A stretch of 64,000 nt of DNA from Thermonema rossianum DSM 10300 (GCF_000426825.1 NZ_AUGC01000005.1:124001-188000); one strand, 5' to 3'. Counted from the first letter of the stretch, positions 26,991 through 35,884 are shown. Program-made: numbers and translations. The notes: generated by a model not told the origin, from the letters alone.

Positions 26991-27050
26991 TTTTTTGTAT
27001 TTTTTTGAAAAATAAAATACATGCGATATTGAATTTTGAAAAAAGCATTT

Positions 27051-27953
27051 TTAAAAGAATAAAAATTGGGCAGTACGGTAGGTATTGGCATGAGCTTCGA
27101 TAATATCGGCAAGGCGGGGCGAATAACCGCCCCCCATACTTACCACCACAGGTACTTGCCCTTGGCGGCAGTATTGAAAGACCAGCTCATCGCGACGGCG
27201 GCACCCGTCGATGCTGAGTGACAAGCGCCCCAGCTTGTCGGTAGCCAGCACGTCCACACCTGCTTGGAAGAAAACAAAGTCCGGTTGAAAGCGGCTGAAC
27301 AAGCTATCTAAGTTTTTTTCGAGCTCATAAAGGTAAAAACGATCGCCGGTGCCGTCGGGAAGGTGCACGTCACAGTCCGAGGTCTCTTTCAAACGCGGGT
27401 AGTTGTTGGCGCCATGCATACTGAAGGTGAATACGGCGGACTCATGACGGAATATTTCGGCGGTCCCATTGCCTTGGTGCACATCCAAATCAATAATAAG
27501 GATGCGTCGTGCCTTCTGCCGGTCAAGCAAGTAGCGGGCAGCCAAGGCAATGTCGTTTAACAGGCAAAAACCTTCGCCCCGGTTGGTAAAGGCATGGTGA
27601 GTGCCCCCGGCAATATTCATGGCAATGCCATACTGCAAGGCATACTCGGCGCATTGAATGGTGCCTTGTGCAATGACGCGCTCTCTTTCAATGAGCTGCC
27701 GGGATAGTGGGAATCCTGTTGCTCGAATTTCTTTGGGAGTCAAAGTGAGATTTTGCAGCTTGTTCCAATATTCAGCTGTATGCACACGCAAAATGTGCTC
27801 TTCATTGAGAAGAGTAGGGGTGAAGAAACTTTCATTTGTAAGAGTTCCTTCATAAAGGAGCTGTTCGGGCAATAAGTTGTATTTTTCCATAGGAAATCTA
27901 TGCCCGTCAGGCAAGGGGTGGCAATACAAAGGTGACCAAGCTACTTTTAACAT
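27051..27953 (-). CDS. Histone deacetylase/AcuC/AphA family hydrolase
   Basis: 300 aa. Zinc-dependent deacetylase fold: 'GGTHHAF' (general-base histidines), 'IIDLDVHQGNGTAEIF' (zinc-binding Asp and His), 'PDFVFFQAGVDVLATDKLGRLSLS' (second zinc Asp) and 'VSMGGGYSP' near the end. In bacteria this family removes acetyl or other acyl groups from proteins, polyamines or small molecules; the substrate here cannot be told. Convergent with the rtcB-like gene and probably monocistronic. Confidence 0.93.
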   Translation of the reverse strand: MLKVAWSPLYCHPLPDGHRFPMEKYNLLPEQLLYEGTLTNESFFTPTLLNEEHILRVHTAEYWNKLQNLTLTPKEIRATGFPLSRQLIERERVIAQGTIQCAEYALQYGIAMNIAGGTHHAFTNRGEGFCLLNDIALAARYLLDRQKARRILIIDLDVHQGNGTAEIFRHESAVFTFSMHGANNYPRLKETSDCDVHLPDGTGDRFYLYELEKNLDSLFSRFQPDFVFFQAGVDVLATDKLGRLSLSIDGCRRRDELVFQYCRQGQVPVVVSMGGGYSPRLADIIEAHANTYRTAQFLFF

Positions 27954-28060
27954 GTTGTATCTTGTGAGAATAAAAAGGGCGTAATCTTTGCGCTAAGATA
28001 AAAAAACAGCTTAGGGAATTAAAGGTTTTCATATTTTCAATAACTTAACTTGCCGGTTTT

Positions 28061-28621
28061 ATGAAATCAAATTCGTATCTTTTAACTAGCGAAAACGCTT
28101 TGTTGTCAAAAAAGGGAATTATGAACTTTATTGGAACAGTTCGAGAAGCTTATCTGTACAGCCTTGTACTTTTTTTGCTTTCCATGTTTGCTTTGGCTGT
28201 AGTAAAGGTGATGCTTTTTTTAGAAAACAATGAGGTGTTCACCTTTTTGTTGTTGAATACCGAGTGGGTGATTGTGGGCGGATGGTTTTTGTTGTGTATC
28301 GTGTGTGCCTGGATGGTGGCGGTCATACGTGCCAAGTATCATACGCGCTGGCGTTTGTTTCTTCGCTCTTTTGTAGTGGGGGTGCTCGTGGAGCTTGTAG
28401 CGGTTGGCTTGTTTGCCTTTTTTGCGTACGGTATCCGGGTCCTTGTGAGCATGAACGATGTGTTGGGGTTGATTACCAGTTTGTTGGCGAGTTATGGTGG
28501 AGCGGCAACCATTCCTTATCTGTTTGTTTTGTTTTTTATTGGACATCCGTTTCTCTATGCAGGAATCAGTATGCTTCTGCATAAGTTCATGCCCCACAAA
28601 ATGTCGGCAATGACTGCGTAA
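28061..28621 (+). CDS. Hypothetical inner-membrane protein, four to five helices
   Basis: 186 aa (a second possible start is the ATG at 28121). Hydrophobic segments lie at about 33-52, 62-88, 99-124, 134-145 and 148-175, with short basic loops between (IRAKYHTRWR). No conserved motif is recognised. It has its own terminator at 28647, so it is probably not part of the oxidase operon that follows. Confidence 0.7.
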   Translation: MKSNSYLLTSENALLSKKGIMNFIGTVREAYLYSLVLFLLSMFALAVVKVMLFLENNEVFTFLLLNTEWVIVGGWFLLCIVCAWMVAVIRAKYHTRWRLFLRSFVVGVLVELVAVGLFAFFAYGIRVLVSMNDVLGLITSLLASYGGAATIPYLFVLFFIGHPFLYAGISMLLHKFMPHKMSAMTA

Positions 28622-28646
28622 CTTTTTCAAAACATGAAGCGCTTTC

Positions 28647-28682
28647 AAGCAGGCACTGAAACCAACGGTGTCTGCTTTTTTT
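28647..28682 (+). terminator. Rho-independent terminator
   Basis: 10-bp stem AAGCAGGCAC / GTGTCTGCTT with one G-T pair, followed by T's. It separates the membrane-protein gene from the cbb3 operon. Confidence 0.78.
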
Positions 28683-28786
28683 GTGTCAATGACAAGAATC
28701 ATCGGCGCCGGCAACTTTAGTCATTCCGGGTGGAAGCCTAATCCCCTACTTTTATGCATAGAAAAAGGCTAAAACCAAACGGAATT

Positions 28787-30928
28787 ATGACTGAAAAGTT
28801 TTATTACGACAACAAGATTGTGCGAGCGTTCCTTATCGCTACCGTTGTTTTTGGGGCGATAGGTATGCTGGTGGGTTTGATTGTAGCCATTCAGCTTTAT
28901 TATCCGGCGCTGAATTTGGGGCTGCCTTACACCACCTTCGGGCGTATCCGTCCGCTACACACAAATGCAGTGATTTTTGCATTTGTGGGAAATGCCATCT
29001 TTGCGGGGGTGTATTACTCCATGCCCCGCCTGCTGAAAACCCCTATGTTTAGCAAAACACTTAGCTGGATTCATTTCTGGGGCTGGCAGTTGATTATCTT
29101 GTCAGCAGCTATTACGCTGCCATTGGGGTACACTACCTCTAAAGAGTATGCCGAGCTGGAGTGGCCCATCGACATCGCCATTACCATCATCTGGGTGGTG
29201 TTTGGCTGGAATATGCTGGGCACCATTTTGCGCCGGCGCGAACGCCACATGTACGTGGCCATCTGGTTCTATATCGCCACTTTCATTACGGTGGCTGTCT
29301 TGCATGTGGTTAACTCTTTCGAGCTGCCCGTAAGCTTCCTTAAAAGCTACTCTTGGTATGCCGGTGTGCAAGATGCATTGGTGCAGTGGTGGTATGGGCA
29401 CAATGCCGTGGCATTCTTCCTGACAACGCCCTTCCTTGGTTTGATGTATTACTACCTGCCCAAGGCAGCGAACCGTCCGGTTTATTCTTACCGTCTGTCT
29501 ATCGTACACTTCTGGTCGCTGATATTTATTTATATCTGGGCCGGTCCGCACCACTTGCTATACAGCACCTTGCCCGACTGGGCGCAAAGCTTGGGCACCG
29601 TGTTTTCTGTCATGCTGATTGCGCCTTCGTGGGGTGGGATGCTCAATGGTTTGTTGACCTTGCGTGGCGCTTGGGACCGTGTGCGCGAAAACCCCATTTT
29701 GAAATTCATGGTGGTGGCTGTAACCGCCTATGGTATGGCTACCTTCGAAGGCCCCATGCTTTCGCTTAAAAACGTCAATGCCATCTCTCACTTTACCGAC
29801 TGGACCATAGCGCACGTGCACATTGGTGGTTTGGGATGGAATGGTTTTATGACCTTTGGTATGCTCTACTGGCTGGTGCCCAAGATGTGGAATACGGAGC
29901 TTTACTCGAAGCGTTTAGCTAACACACACTTTTGGTTGGGTACTTTGGGTATTATCTTCTATGCACTGCCTATGTATTGGGCAGGCATCACACAAAGCCT
30001 GATGTGGAAGGAGTTTACTCCGGACGGTATGTTGCAATATCCTAACTTCCTGACTACGGTTACCCAAATTGTTCCCATGTATGTACTGCGTTCTATTGGT
30101 GGGGCACTGTACTTGACAGGTTTCTTTGTGATGGTGTATAACCTCTGGAAGACGGCTGCACAAGGAAGCTTTGTAGCGGAGGAAGCAGCCGAAGCACTTG
30201 CCCTGAAGCCTGTACATGCCAAGAATGAATATTGGCATGCTATCTTGGAACGTAAGCCCGTGCTCTTTACCGTGTTGAGCTTGGTTGCCATTCTGATAGG
30301 TGGTATTGCGCAAATGATACCTACCTTCCTGGTGGAATCGAACATTCCTACCATTGCGGCAGTGAAGCCCTATACGCCCTTGGAGTTGATTGGACGTGAT
30401 ATTTACATTCGCGAAGGCTGCAATAACTGCCACTCTCAGTTGGTGCGTCCCTTCCGTTCGGAGGTGGTGCGCTATGGCGAGTATTCCAAAGCCGGCGAAT
30501 ATGTTTACGAGCATCCTTTCTTGTGGGGCTCCAAACGCACCGGACCGGACTTGATGCGCTTAGGTGGGAAGTATCCCGACAGCTGGCACTACAACCACAT
30601 GTATGACCCCACCAGCATGTCGCCCGGTTCTATCATGCCACCTTACCCTTGGTTGTTCGAACAGAAGTATGACAAGGAGGAAGTAAAAGGTAAAATAGCC
30701 GCCATGCGCACTTTGGGCGTGCCCTATCCGGAGGGATACGAGCAAGAAATGGCACTGAAAGATATAGACAAGCAAGCCCAACGTATTGTTGCCAGCCTCA
30801 ACAAAGACGGCATCCAGAATGTGGCACCCGATGACGAAATAGTTGCTTTGATAGCTTACTTGCAGCGTCTGGGTACAGATATCCAAAAGGTAGATGCTGA
30901 GGCACAAACGCAAGCAGATACCAAGTAA
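28787..30928 (+). CDS. ccoNO: cbb3-type cytochrome c oxidase, fused subunits I and II (CcoN-CcoO)
   Basis: 713 aa from MTEKFYYDNK at 28787. Residues 1 to about 480 are the 12-helix haem-copper oxidase subunit I of the cbb3 class ('GRIRPLHTNAVIFAFVGNAIF', 'QWWYGHNAVAFFLTTPFLGLMYYYLPK', 'WAGPHHLLYSTLPDW', 'IAHVHIGGLGWNGFMTFGMLYWLVP'). A further membrane helix leads into the CcoO domain with one haem c site, 'EGCNNCHSQLVRPFRSEVVRYGEYS', and 'PGSIMPPYPWL' providing the distal Met. Fusion of CcoN and CcoO is usual in Bacteroidota. This is the catalytic core of a high-affinity terminal oxidase that reduces O2 and pumps protons. Confidence 0.96.
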   Translation: MTEKFYYDNKIVRAFLIATVVFGAIGMLVGLIVAIQLYYPALNLGLPYTTFGRIRPLHTNAVIFAFVGNAIFAGVYYSMPRLLKTPMFSKTLSWIHFWGWQLIILSAAITLPLGYTTSKEYAELEWPIDIAITIIWVVFGWNMLGTILRRRERHMYVAIWFYIATFITVAVLHVVNSFELPVSFLKSYSWYAGVQDALVQWWYGHNAVAFFLTTPFLGLMYYYLPKAANRPVYSYRLSIVHFWSLIFIYIWAGPHHLLYSTLPDWAQSLGTVFSVMLIAPSWGGMLNGLLTLRGAWDRVRENPILKFMVVAVTAYGMATFEGPMLSLKNVNAISHFTDWTIAHVHIGGLGWNGFMTFGMLYWLVPKMWNTELYSKRLANTHFWLGTLGIIFYALPMYWAGITQSLMWKEFTPDGMLQYPNFLTTVTQIVPMYVLRSIGGALYLTGFFVMVYNLWKTAAQGSFVAEEAAEALALKPVHAKNEYWHAILERKPVLFTVLSLVAILIGGIAQMIPTFLVESNIPTIAAVKPYTPLELIGRDIYIREGCNNCHSQLVRPFRSEVVRYGEYSKAGEYVYEHPFLWGSKRTGPDLMRLGGKYPDSWHYNHMYDPTSMSPGSIMPPYPWLFEQKYDKEEVKGKIAAMRTLGVPYPEGYEQEMALKDIDKQAQRIVASLNKDGIQNVAPDDEIVALIAYLQRLGTDIQKVDAEAQTQADTK

Positions 30929-30934
30929 TTCACA

Positions 30935-30950
30935 GGGGGGCTCGCCCCCC
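30935..30950 (+). other. GC-only intercistronic hairpin between ccoNO and ccoQ
   Basis: GGGGGG (30935-30940), loop CTCG, CCCCCC (30945-30950), with no T-run. It lies 6 bp past the ccoNO stop and 20 bp before ccoQ. A stable stem without a terminator tail inside an operon typically protects or blocks nucleases, setting unequal transcript levels; that role is inferred. Confidence 0.6.
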
Positions 30951-30970
30951 ACTCTAAAACCGGTAAAACT

Positions 30971-31141
30971 ATGTTTAAGCATTATTTCGAACTGATTGAT
31001 GGCGTAGCTACTTATCCCATCTTCTCTTTGATTGTCTTCTTTGTCTTCTTCATTGCCTTGGGCATACGGGTATTTAGCATGAAGAAGGAAGTGGTAGAAG
31101 AAATACGCCGCATCCCTTTGGAAGATTCCAAGGATGTTTAG
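30971..31141 (+). CDS. ccoQ: cbb3 oxidase small subunit, CcoQ-like
   Basis: 56 aa, starting MFKHYFELIDG. One membrane helix at about 17-35 ('IFSLIVFFVFFIALGIRVF') is followed by a charged tail with paired lysines and glutamates. Size, single helix and position between ccoNO and ccoP fit CcoQ/FixQ, the assembly and stability subunit of cbb3 oxidase. Sequence conservation in the family is low, so the call rests mainly on context. Confidence 0.82.
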   Translation: MFKHYFELIDGVATYPIFSLIVFFVFFIALGIRVFSMKKEVVEEIRRIPLEDSKDV

Positions 31142-31178
31142 TAGAAGTGTAAAAACCAACTATAAAAAACAATAAAGT

Positions 31179-31949
31179 ATGGACTTTGCTAATATGACCC
31201 AAACCGATTGGATGCTGCTTGCCATCCTGGTATTGATAGGCATCATAGCCATCCTGGTGTTGCTGACCGGTATTTATGTAGCTTCTGTGCTGCGTATCAT
31301 TCTCAAGCAGCAAAGCGGCGAGGAAGAGTATGAATCGTTATGGAGCCGCTGGCTTAAGAAAATAGGAGGCACCGAACAACCGGTAGAAGTGCAAGAGCAA
31401 GAATTGATGCTGGAGCACAATTACGATGGCATTCGCGAGTTGGACAACCACATGCCCCCATGGCTGAAATTCCTTTACTTCGCTACGGTTGTCTTTTCGG
31501 TCGGATACCTGCTGGTGTACCATGTGTTTGAGTGGGCACCCTTGCAAGAAGAAGAGTTTCAAATAGAAATGCAGCAGGCGGCTATTGCCATTGAAGAGTA
31601 CCGGAAAACACAGGCCAATTTGATAGATGAAAGCAATGTAGAAGCGCTAACCGATGCCGCTGCTCTGGAAGCCGGAAAGGCCATTTTTGTACAGAATTGT
31701 GCGGCTTGTCATGGTAATGAAGGGCAAGGGGGCGTTGGTCCCAACCTTACGGATGACAGCTGGTTGCACGGCTGCGACATCAAAGATGTGTTCAAAGTGG
31801 TAAAATATGGTGTGCCGCAAAAGGGGATGGTGCCCTGGCAAAACAAGTTGAAGCCACAAGAAATTCAGCAAGTAGCTTCTTATGTACTGAGCCTGCGTGG
31901 AACCAATCCGCCCAATCCCAAAGAGCCACAAGGCGAGCCTTGTAAGTAA
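31179..31949 (+). CDS. ccoP: cbb3-type cytochrome c oxidase subunit III (CcoP), mono-haem
   Basis: 256 aa. First membrane helix at about 10-38. The FixP N-terminal signature follows ('EHNYDGIRELDNHMPPWLKFLYFATVVFSVGYLLVYHVF'), where the second helix lies. The haem c domain has CAACH in 'FVQNCAACHGNEGQGGVGPNL' and the distal Met in 'KGMVPWQNKL'. Proteobacterial CcoP has two CxxCH motifs; only one is present here, as in other Bacteroidota. It delivers electrons to CcoO/CcoN. A terminator-like hairpin follows at 31958. Confidence 0.95.
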   Translation: MDFANMTQTDWMLLAILVLIGIIAILVLLTGIYVASVLRIILKQQSGEEEYESLWSRWLKKIGGTEQPVEVQEQELMLEHNYDGIRELDNHMPPWLKFLYFATVVFSVGYLLVYHVFEWAPLQEEEFQIEMQQAAIAIEEYRKTQANLIDESNVEALTDAAALEAGKAIFVQNCAACHGNEGQGGVGPNLTDDSWLHGCDIKDVFKVVKYGVPQKGMVPWQNKLKPQEIQQVASYVLSLRGTNPPNPKEPQGEPCK

Positions 31950-31957
31950 CAATCATA

Positions 31958-31991
31958 AGGTGGAGGGGAGAAGAGCCCTTCCGCCTTTTTC
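31958..31991 (+). terminator. Attenuator-like terminator between ccoP and ccoG
   Basis: 12-bp stem AAGGTGGAGGGG (31958-31969) / CCCTTCCGCCTT (31977-31988) with two G-T pairs, followed by five T's. It probably lets only part of the ccoNOQP transcript reach ccoG, so structural subunits are made in excess of assembly factors. Confidence 0.68.
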
Positions 31992-32019
31992 CCGGTGAAT
32001 GAGCCAAAAAAGAATAGCC

Positions 32020-33444
32020 ATGAGTAATAAAATCCTCACCGATATAGAATATGAAGAGCTGTACAGAGACCACGTTTCTTTTGTTGATAAAGAAGGGAAG
32101 CGGGTCTGGATACATCCCAAAAAGCCTAAAGGACGCTTTTATAAGTACCGCACATGGGTAAGCTGGTTTTTGCTGGCTGTGTTTTTTTCCATGCCCTTTA
32201 TTTATGTCGATGGGCATCCTTTCATGATGTTCAATGTGTTTGAACGCACTTTTATCATTTTCGGGCAGGTGTTCTTCCCGCAAGACTTTATCATTTTCGG
32301 TTTGACAATGCTTGCCTTCTTTGTGTTTGTTATTCTCTTTACGGTGATTTACGGGCGTATCTGGTGCGGATGGGTGTGCCCGCAGACCGTTTTTATGGAG
32401 ATGGTTTTCCGTAAAATAGAATACTGGATAGAAGGCGATCGCAATCAGCAATTGAAGCTTGAAAAACAGCCGTGGAATAAAGAAAAGATATTGAAGAAAG
32501 TAGCCAAGCATGGCATATTTATGCTGATAGCCCTGCTGATTGGGCATACTTTTATGGCTTATCTCATTGGTTTAAAAGAAACTATAAAAATAGTAACGCA
32601 GCCGCCTACTGAACACTGGGCCGGCTTCTTGGGGGTAGTGGGGTTTAGCGGACTCTTTTACTTTGTGTTCAGCTATATACGTGAGCAAGCTTGTATTTTG
32701 ATTTGCCCTTATGGCAGGCTGCAGGGCGTGCTGGTCGATAACGACACCATGACAGTGGCGTATGATTACAAGCGGGGCGAACCGCGTGGAAAACTTAAAA
32801 AAGGCAAACAGAATGGGGCGCAAGGCGACTGTGTGGATTGTACGCTCTGTGTACAGGTGTGCCCTACCGGTATTGATATTCGCAATGGCACGCAAATGGA
32901 GTGTGTGGGGTGTACGGCTTGTATCGACGCTTGCGATGCCGTGATGGAAAAGGTAGGCAAGCCAAAGGGGTTGATACGCTATGCTTCAATCCGGAGTATA
33001 GAAGAAGGCGTTCCCTTTCATTTGACTAAAAGAGCGTGGGCCTATTCGGCTGTGTTGCTGGTGTTGCTTGGTATCATTGGGGCGCTGGTATTTGGCAGAA
33101 GCACTACCGAAACCATAGTGCTGCGCACGCCGGGGCAGCTGGCTCAGCTGCATGAAGATGGCACCGTCAGCAACTTGTTCAATGCATCGATTGTCAATAA
33201 GTCCTTCGACACCTTGCGGGTGCAACTGGAAGTAGTGGAGCCGCGCGGACGTGTTGAGCTCGTTGGTGAAAAAAGCACAACGATGGTACTTAAACCTGCC
33301 GAAAAAAGAGAAATGGTCTTTTTCGTTTACCTGGATAAAAATAGTATTAAAGGAAGAAAAACTTCTTTGAAGTTCAAAGTTAGGGATGCAGATTCCGGTG
33401 AAACGCTTGAGACCGTTAAAGCAAGTTTCTTTTCAAACTATTGA
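32020..33444 (+). CDS. ccoG: Cytochrome oxidase accessory protein CcoG (FixG/RdxA)
   Basis: 474 aa from MSNKILTDIE at 32020; an ATG at 31999 is also in frame. Several membrane helices are interleaved with 'IYGRIWCGWVCPQTVFMEM' and a polyferredoxin segment. Two [4Fe-4S] sites are visible: 'CVDCTLCVQVCPTGIDI' and 'CVGCTACIDACDAVMEKVG'. The periplasmic C-terminus is an Ig-like domain with another membrane helix at about 345-363. CcoG is needed for maturation of cbb3 oxidase; it has been proposed to reduce Cu(II) for insertion. The position directly after ccoP fits. Confidence 0.95.
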   Translation: MSNKILTDIEYEELYRDHVSFVDKEGKRVWIHPKKPKGRFYKYRTWVSWFLLAVFFSMPFIYVDGHPFMMFNVFERTFIIFGQVFFPQDFIIFGLTMLAFFVFVILFTVIYGRIWCGWVCPQTVFMEMVFRKIEYWIEGDRNQQLKLEKQPWNKEKILKKVAKHGIFMLIALLIGHTFMAYLIGLKETIKIVTQPPTEHWAGFLGVVGFSGLFYFVFSYIREQACILICPYGRLQGVLVDNDTMTVAYDYKRGEPRGKLKKGKQNGAQGDCVDCTLCVQVCPTGIDIRNGTQMECVGCTACIDACDAVMEKVGKPKGLIRYASIRSIEEGVPFHLTKRAWAYSAVLLVLLGIIGALVFGRSTTETIVLRTPGQLAQLHEDGTVSNLFNASIVNKSFDTLRVQLEVVEPRGRVELVGEKSTTMVLKPAEKREMVFFVYLDKNSIKGRKTSLKFKVRDADSGETLETVKASFFSNY

Positions 33445-33469
33445 CAAAACTTTAAAAAACACTGGAGCT

Positions 33470-33907
33470 ATGAAAATTAGTTGGGGGTATAAGGTCGTGA
33501 TACTGCTTGGAGGCTTCGTTGCCTTCATGAGCTACCTGGTGTCTATTTGTGTGGCACAGGATGATATACATTTGGTAGATAAAAACTACTACAAAGAGGA
33601 GTTGGCATATCAAGAGCGTATAGATGCCATAGCACGCACGCATGCTTTGGCACAGCAGCCCCTTGTTGAGTATCAGAAGGAAGAGAAAAAAATAAAGGTG
33701 CTCTTGCCTTATGCTGCTATCGAGCAGGGGGAGGTGCTGTTTTACCGTCCGTCGGATGCACGACTTGATAAGCGCATAGCCATTCAACGAGGACAAACGG
33801 AGTACCTGCTGGATGTTTCTACCTTGCTGCCCGGTTATTGGGAGGTGAAAATTCACTGGATGATGGATGGGCAACGCTATTACATGGAGAAAAAGTTGTA
33901 CTTGTAA
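33470..33907 (+). CDS. ccoH: cbb3 oxidase assembly protein FixH/CcoH
   Basis: 145 aa from MKISWGYKVV at 33470. One N-terminal membrane helix (about 7-25) precedes the FixH signature 'DDIHLVDKNYYKEELAYQERIDAI' and a small periplasmic beta domain ('LLPGYWEVKIHWMMDGQRYYMEKKLYL'). FixH/CcoH is an assembly factor of cbb3 oxidase. It starts 25 bp after ccoG and ends 4 bp before the TauE/SafE-like gene, so the three are one unit. Confidence 0.92.
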   Translation: MKISWGYKVVILLGGFVAFMSYLVSICVAQDDIHLVDKNYYKEELAYQERIDAIARTHALAQQPLVEYQKEEKKIKVLLPYAAIEQGEVLFYRPSDARLDKRIAIQRGQTEYLLDVSTLLPGYWEVKIHWMMDGQRYYMEKKLYL

Positions 33908-33911
33908 TTTT

Positions 33912-34583
33912 ATGATAAAGACAGGAGTTGTATTGTTGGCGCTGAGTGGCGCTTTTCATTGTGTGGGCATGTGTTCCCCACTGATTGCGGCTTTGCATGC
34001 CGGGCGTCCGTTGACATGGCAGGTGCAGTATCATGCCGGGCGTATTTTTTCGTACTTGTTGCTGGGAAGCTTCGCGGGTATGCTCAGTGCCGGCATGGCA
34101 TTTTTTCTTACGCAACAACAGCTGTCTGTATTGTCCGGTCTGCTGCTGCTTTTTTATGTACTGATGGAATGGTTGGGAAAAAACAAGGCAGCTTACCGTC
34201 TATCGAACAGATTGAGGGAGCTGGCACAACACTATGGTAAACAAGGGGGCGGGTTCTTCCTGGGGATGGCCAATGGTTTGTTACCTTGTGGTTTGGTTTA
34301 CGGTGCAGCTTTTCTATCGGCGGCAGAAGGAAATATGTTGCGCGTGTGGAGCAATATGCTTCTGTTTGGGATAATAACCACCGTGCTGTTGGTAGGTGTC
34401 CGGTGGATGTGGCGCCGGTTGTTGTCGTATTTGAAGCCGATATTCAGTGGTGTGGCGCTCCAGCGCCTGGTGATGGTTCTTTTGGCCGCTTTTCTGATAA
34501 TAAGAGGACTTGGACAAGGCGCCTGGTGGAGCCCGGCTGTAAAAATGACAGCAGGTGAGCGCCCGGTTGTAGAGTGTAGGTAA
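33912..34583 (+). CDS. Sulfite exporter TauE/SafE (DsbD_2-like) membrane protein of the cbb3 cluster
   Basis: 223 aa from MIKTGVVLLA at 33912. Six membrane helices. 'LSGAFHCVGMCSPLIAAL' is the HCxGMC motif of the DsbD-transmembrane-like family found after ccoH in many Bacteroidota cbb3 clusters; 'GMANGLLPCGLVYGAAFLSAAEG' is the second half-repeat. Cys residues in both halves suggest metal (copper) or thiol handling during oxidase assembly. CcoI (copper ATPase) and CcoS, usually neighbours, are not in the window. Confidence 0.88.
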   Translation: MIKTGVVLLALSGAFHCVGMCSPLIAALHAGRPLTWQVQYHAGRIFSYLLLGSFAGMLSAGMAFFLTQQQLSVLSGLLLLFYVLMEWLGKNKAAYRLSNRLRELAQHYGKQGGGFFLGMANGLLPCGLVYGAAFLSAAEGNMLRVWSNMLLFGIITTVLLVGVRWMWRRLLSYLKPIFSGVALQRLVMVLLAAFLIIRGLGQGAWWSPAVKMTAGERPVVECR

Positions 34584-34609
34584 GTTGGTTTTAGCCGGTT
34601 TATATAAAG

Positions 34610-34651
34610 AAAGGGACAGCGGCTTTTGTTAAAATGAGCTGCTGTCCCTTT
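34610..34651. terminator. Bidirectional terminator between the cbb3 cluster and tRNA-Arg
   Basis: 11-bp stem AAAGGGACAGC (34610-34620) / GCTGTCCCTTT (34641-34651) with a 20-nt loop. It lies 26 bp past the TauE-like gene and 16 bp past the 3' end of the minus-strand tRNA, so it can end both transcripts. Confidence 0.75.
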
Positions 34652-34666
34652 GGTTCTATCAAGGAG

Positions 34667-34738
34667 TGGCTGCGTCAGGAATCGAACCTGAATCTTGGGT
34701 TCCGGAGACCCACGTACTATCCATTGTACTACGCAGCC
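34667..34738 (-). tRNA. tRNA-Arg (CCG)
   Basis: 72 nt on the minus strand. Acceptor GGCTGCG / CGCAGCC with discriminator A; D-arm GTAC / GTAC; anticodon stem TGGGT / ACCCA with loop CTCCGGA, giving anticodon CCG; T-arm TCAGG-TTCGATT-CCTGA. CCA is not encoded. Decodes CGG. Confidence 0.95.
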
Positions 34739-34792
34739 ATTCGCTGGCAAAAATAAAGCTTTTTGCCTATATGCACAACTTTTGTAAGCTTT

Positions 34793-35884
34793 TTATATTT
34801 CCAACCAACCGGCATAAGCCCCCCATACGTAGGCTATGTAGATGGCTATGAGCGAGTAGCCGAGCAAGCGGGTGGCATAAAAACGCGAGAAAACAAAAGC
34901 CAAAACAACCAAAAGCAAGGAAGCAAAAAGCAAGACCACCGAAGAAATGATGTTGGCGCTGCCAATGTTACTGATATCGCCGTGCAGCGAGGTATAAATA
35001 AGCACAGGGAGCCCCAAACTCATAAGTATATCAAAGATGTTGCTACCAATGGCATTGGCAATGGCCATATCGCCGCGTCCCTGCTTGGAAACAATGTAGG
35101 AAGAGATGATTTCAGGCATGGATGTTCCACCTGCAAGGATAGTAAGGGCTATAATCTCGGTGGGAATGCCTATTAGTAATGCCAGGCGCTCGGCTGCCAT
35201 CACCATCCAATAGGAAGCCAGTGCAATGACGCCAAGACACAGAATAAAGACAGGATAAGTCCAGGCGGGGCGTTTTTCCGGATTGGGAACGAGGCGTATC
35301 AGCAAGCGAATCGGGGTGGTGATGATATCCAGCACTTTGCGTAAGGTGCTTTTTTGAGGGAGCACATCTTCTATGGCATACTCTTCTTTTATCTCTTCCG
35401 CTTGTTTGGCTTCATTGTCAATATATTTCATCCACAGGTTTAAGAATAGCAGATAAAAGACGTAACATCCTACCAATATGCCGCCTTCCAAGAGGGTTAG
35501 TTTGTTGTCTTGCACAAAAAGAAGCAAAAGAACAACAGAGAAAGCGTAGAAGCTGCTATCGCGCAAAATAGGCTTCCAATTAAGCTTACTTCTGTTGGCA
35601 ATGCAAGCAAAGCCTATCACTACAAGTATTTGGAAGATGGCAGAACCTACAATGGTGCCTACGCCGGTGGCCGGATGGGCACCGGTCAGGAATAAGGCAA
35701 AAAGTGCGGTGGCTATTTCCGGTGCACTGGTACCAAAAGCCAGAAGAGTAGCCCCCGATACGCTTTCCGATAGCTTCAGTTGAGCTGCAATGTTGTCCAA
35801 GCTTTTGATAAAAAGCGCATCTACTATCTCGGACATGAGATAAAAAGAAAAAAGAATAATAGCTACATCTATCACGATTTCCAT
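34793..35884 (-). CDS. Sodium/calcium exchanger family protein
   Basis: 363 aa, about ten membrane helices. The two alpha-repeats that form the ion pathway are clear: 'SGATLLAFGTSAPEIATALFALFLTG' near residue 42, and 'LTILAGGTSMPEIISSYIVSKQGRGDMAIANAIGSNIFDILMSLG' near 245. The central cytosolic loop is charged ('YIDNEAKQAEEIKEEY'). The family exchanges Ca2+ (or K+) against Na+ or H+. It is a single gene, with no obvious partner nearby. Confidence 0.93.
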   Translation of the reverse strand: MEIVIDVAIILFSFYLMSEIVDALFIKSLDNIAAQLKLSESVSGATLLAFGTSAPEIATALFALFLTGAHPATGVGTIVGSAIFQILVVIGFACIANRSKLNWKPILRDSSFYAFSVVLLLLFVQDNKLTLLEGGILVGCYVFYLLFLNLWMKYIDNEAKQAEEIKEEYAIEDVLPQKSTLRKVLDIITTPIRLLIRLVPNPEKRPAWTYPVFILCLGVIALASYWMVMAAERLALLIGIPTEIIALTILAGGTSMPEIISSYIVSKQGRGDMAIANAIGSNIFDILMSLGLPVLIYTSLHGDISNIGSANIISSVVLLFASLLLVVLAFVFSRFYATRLLGYSLIAIYIAYVWGAYAGWLEI

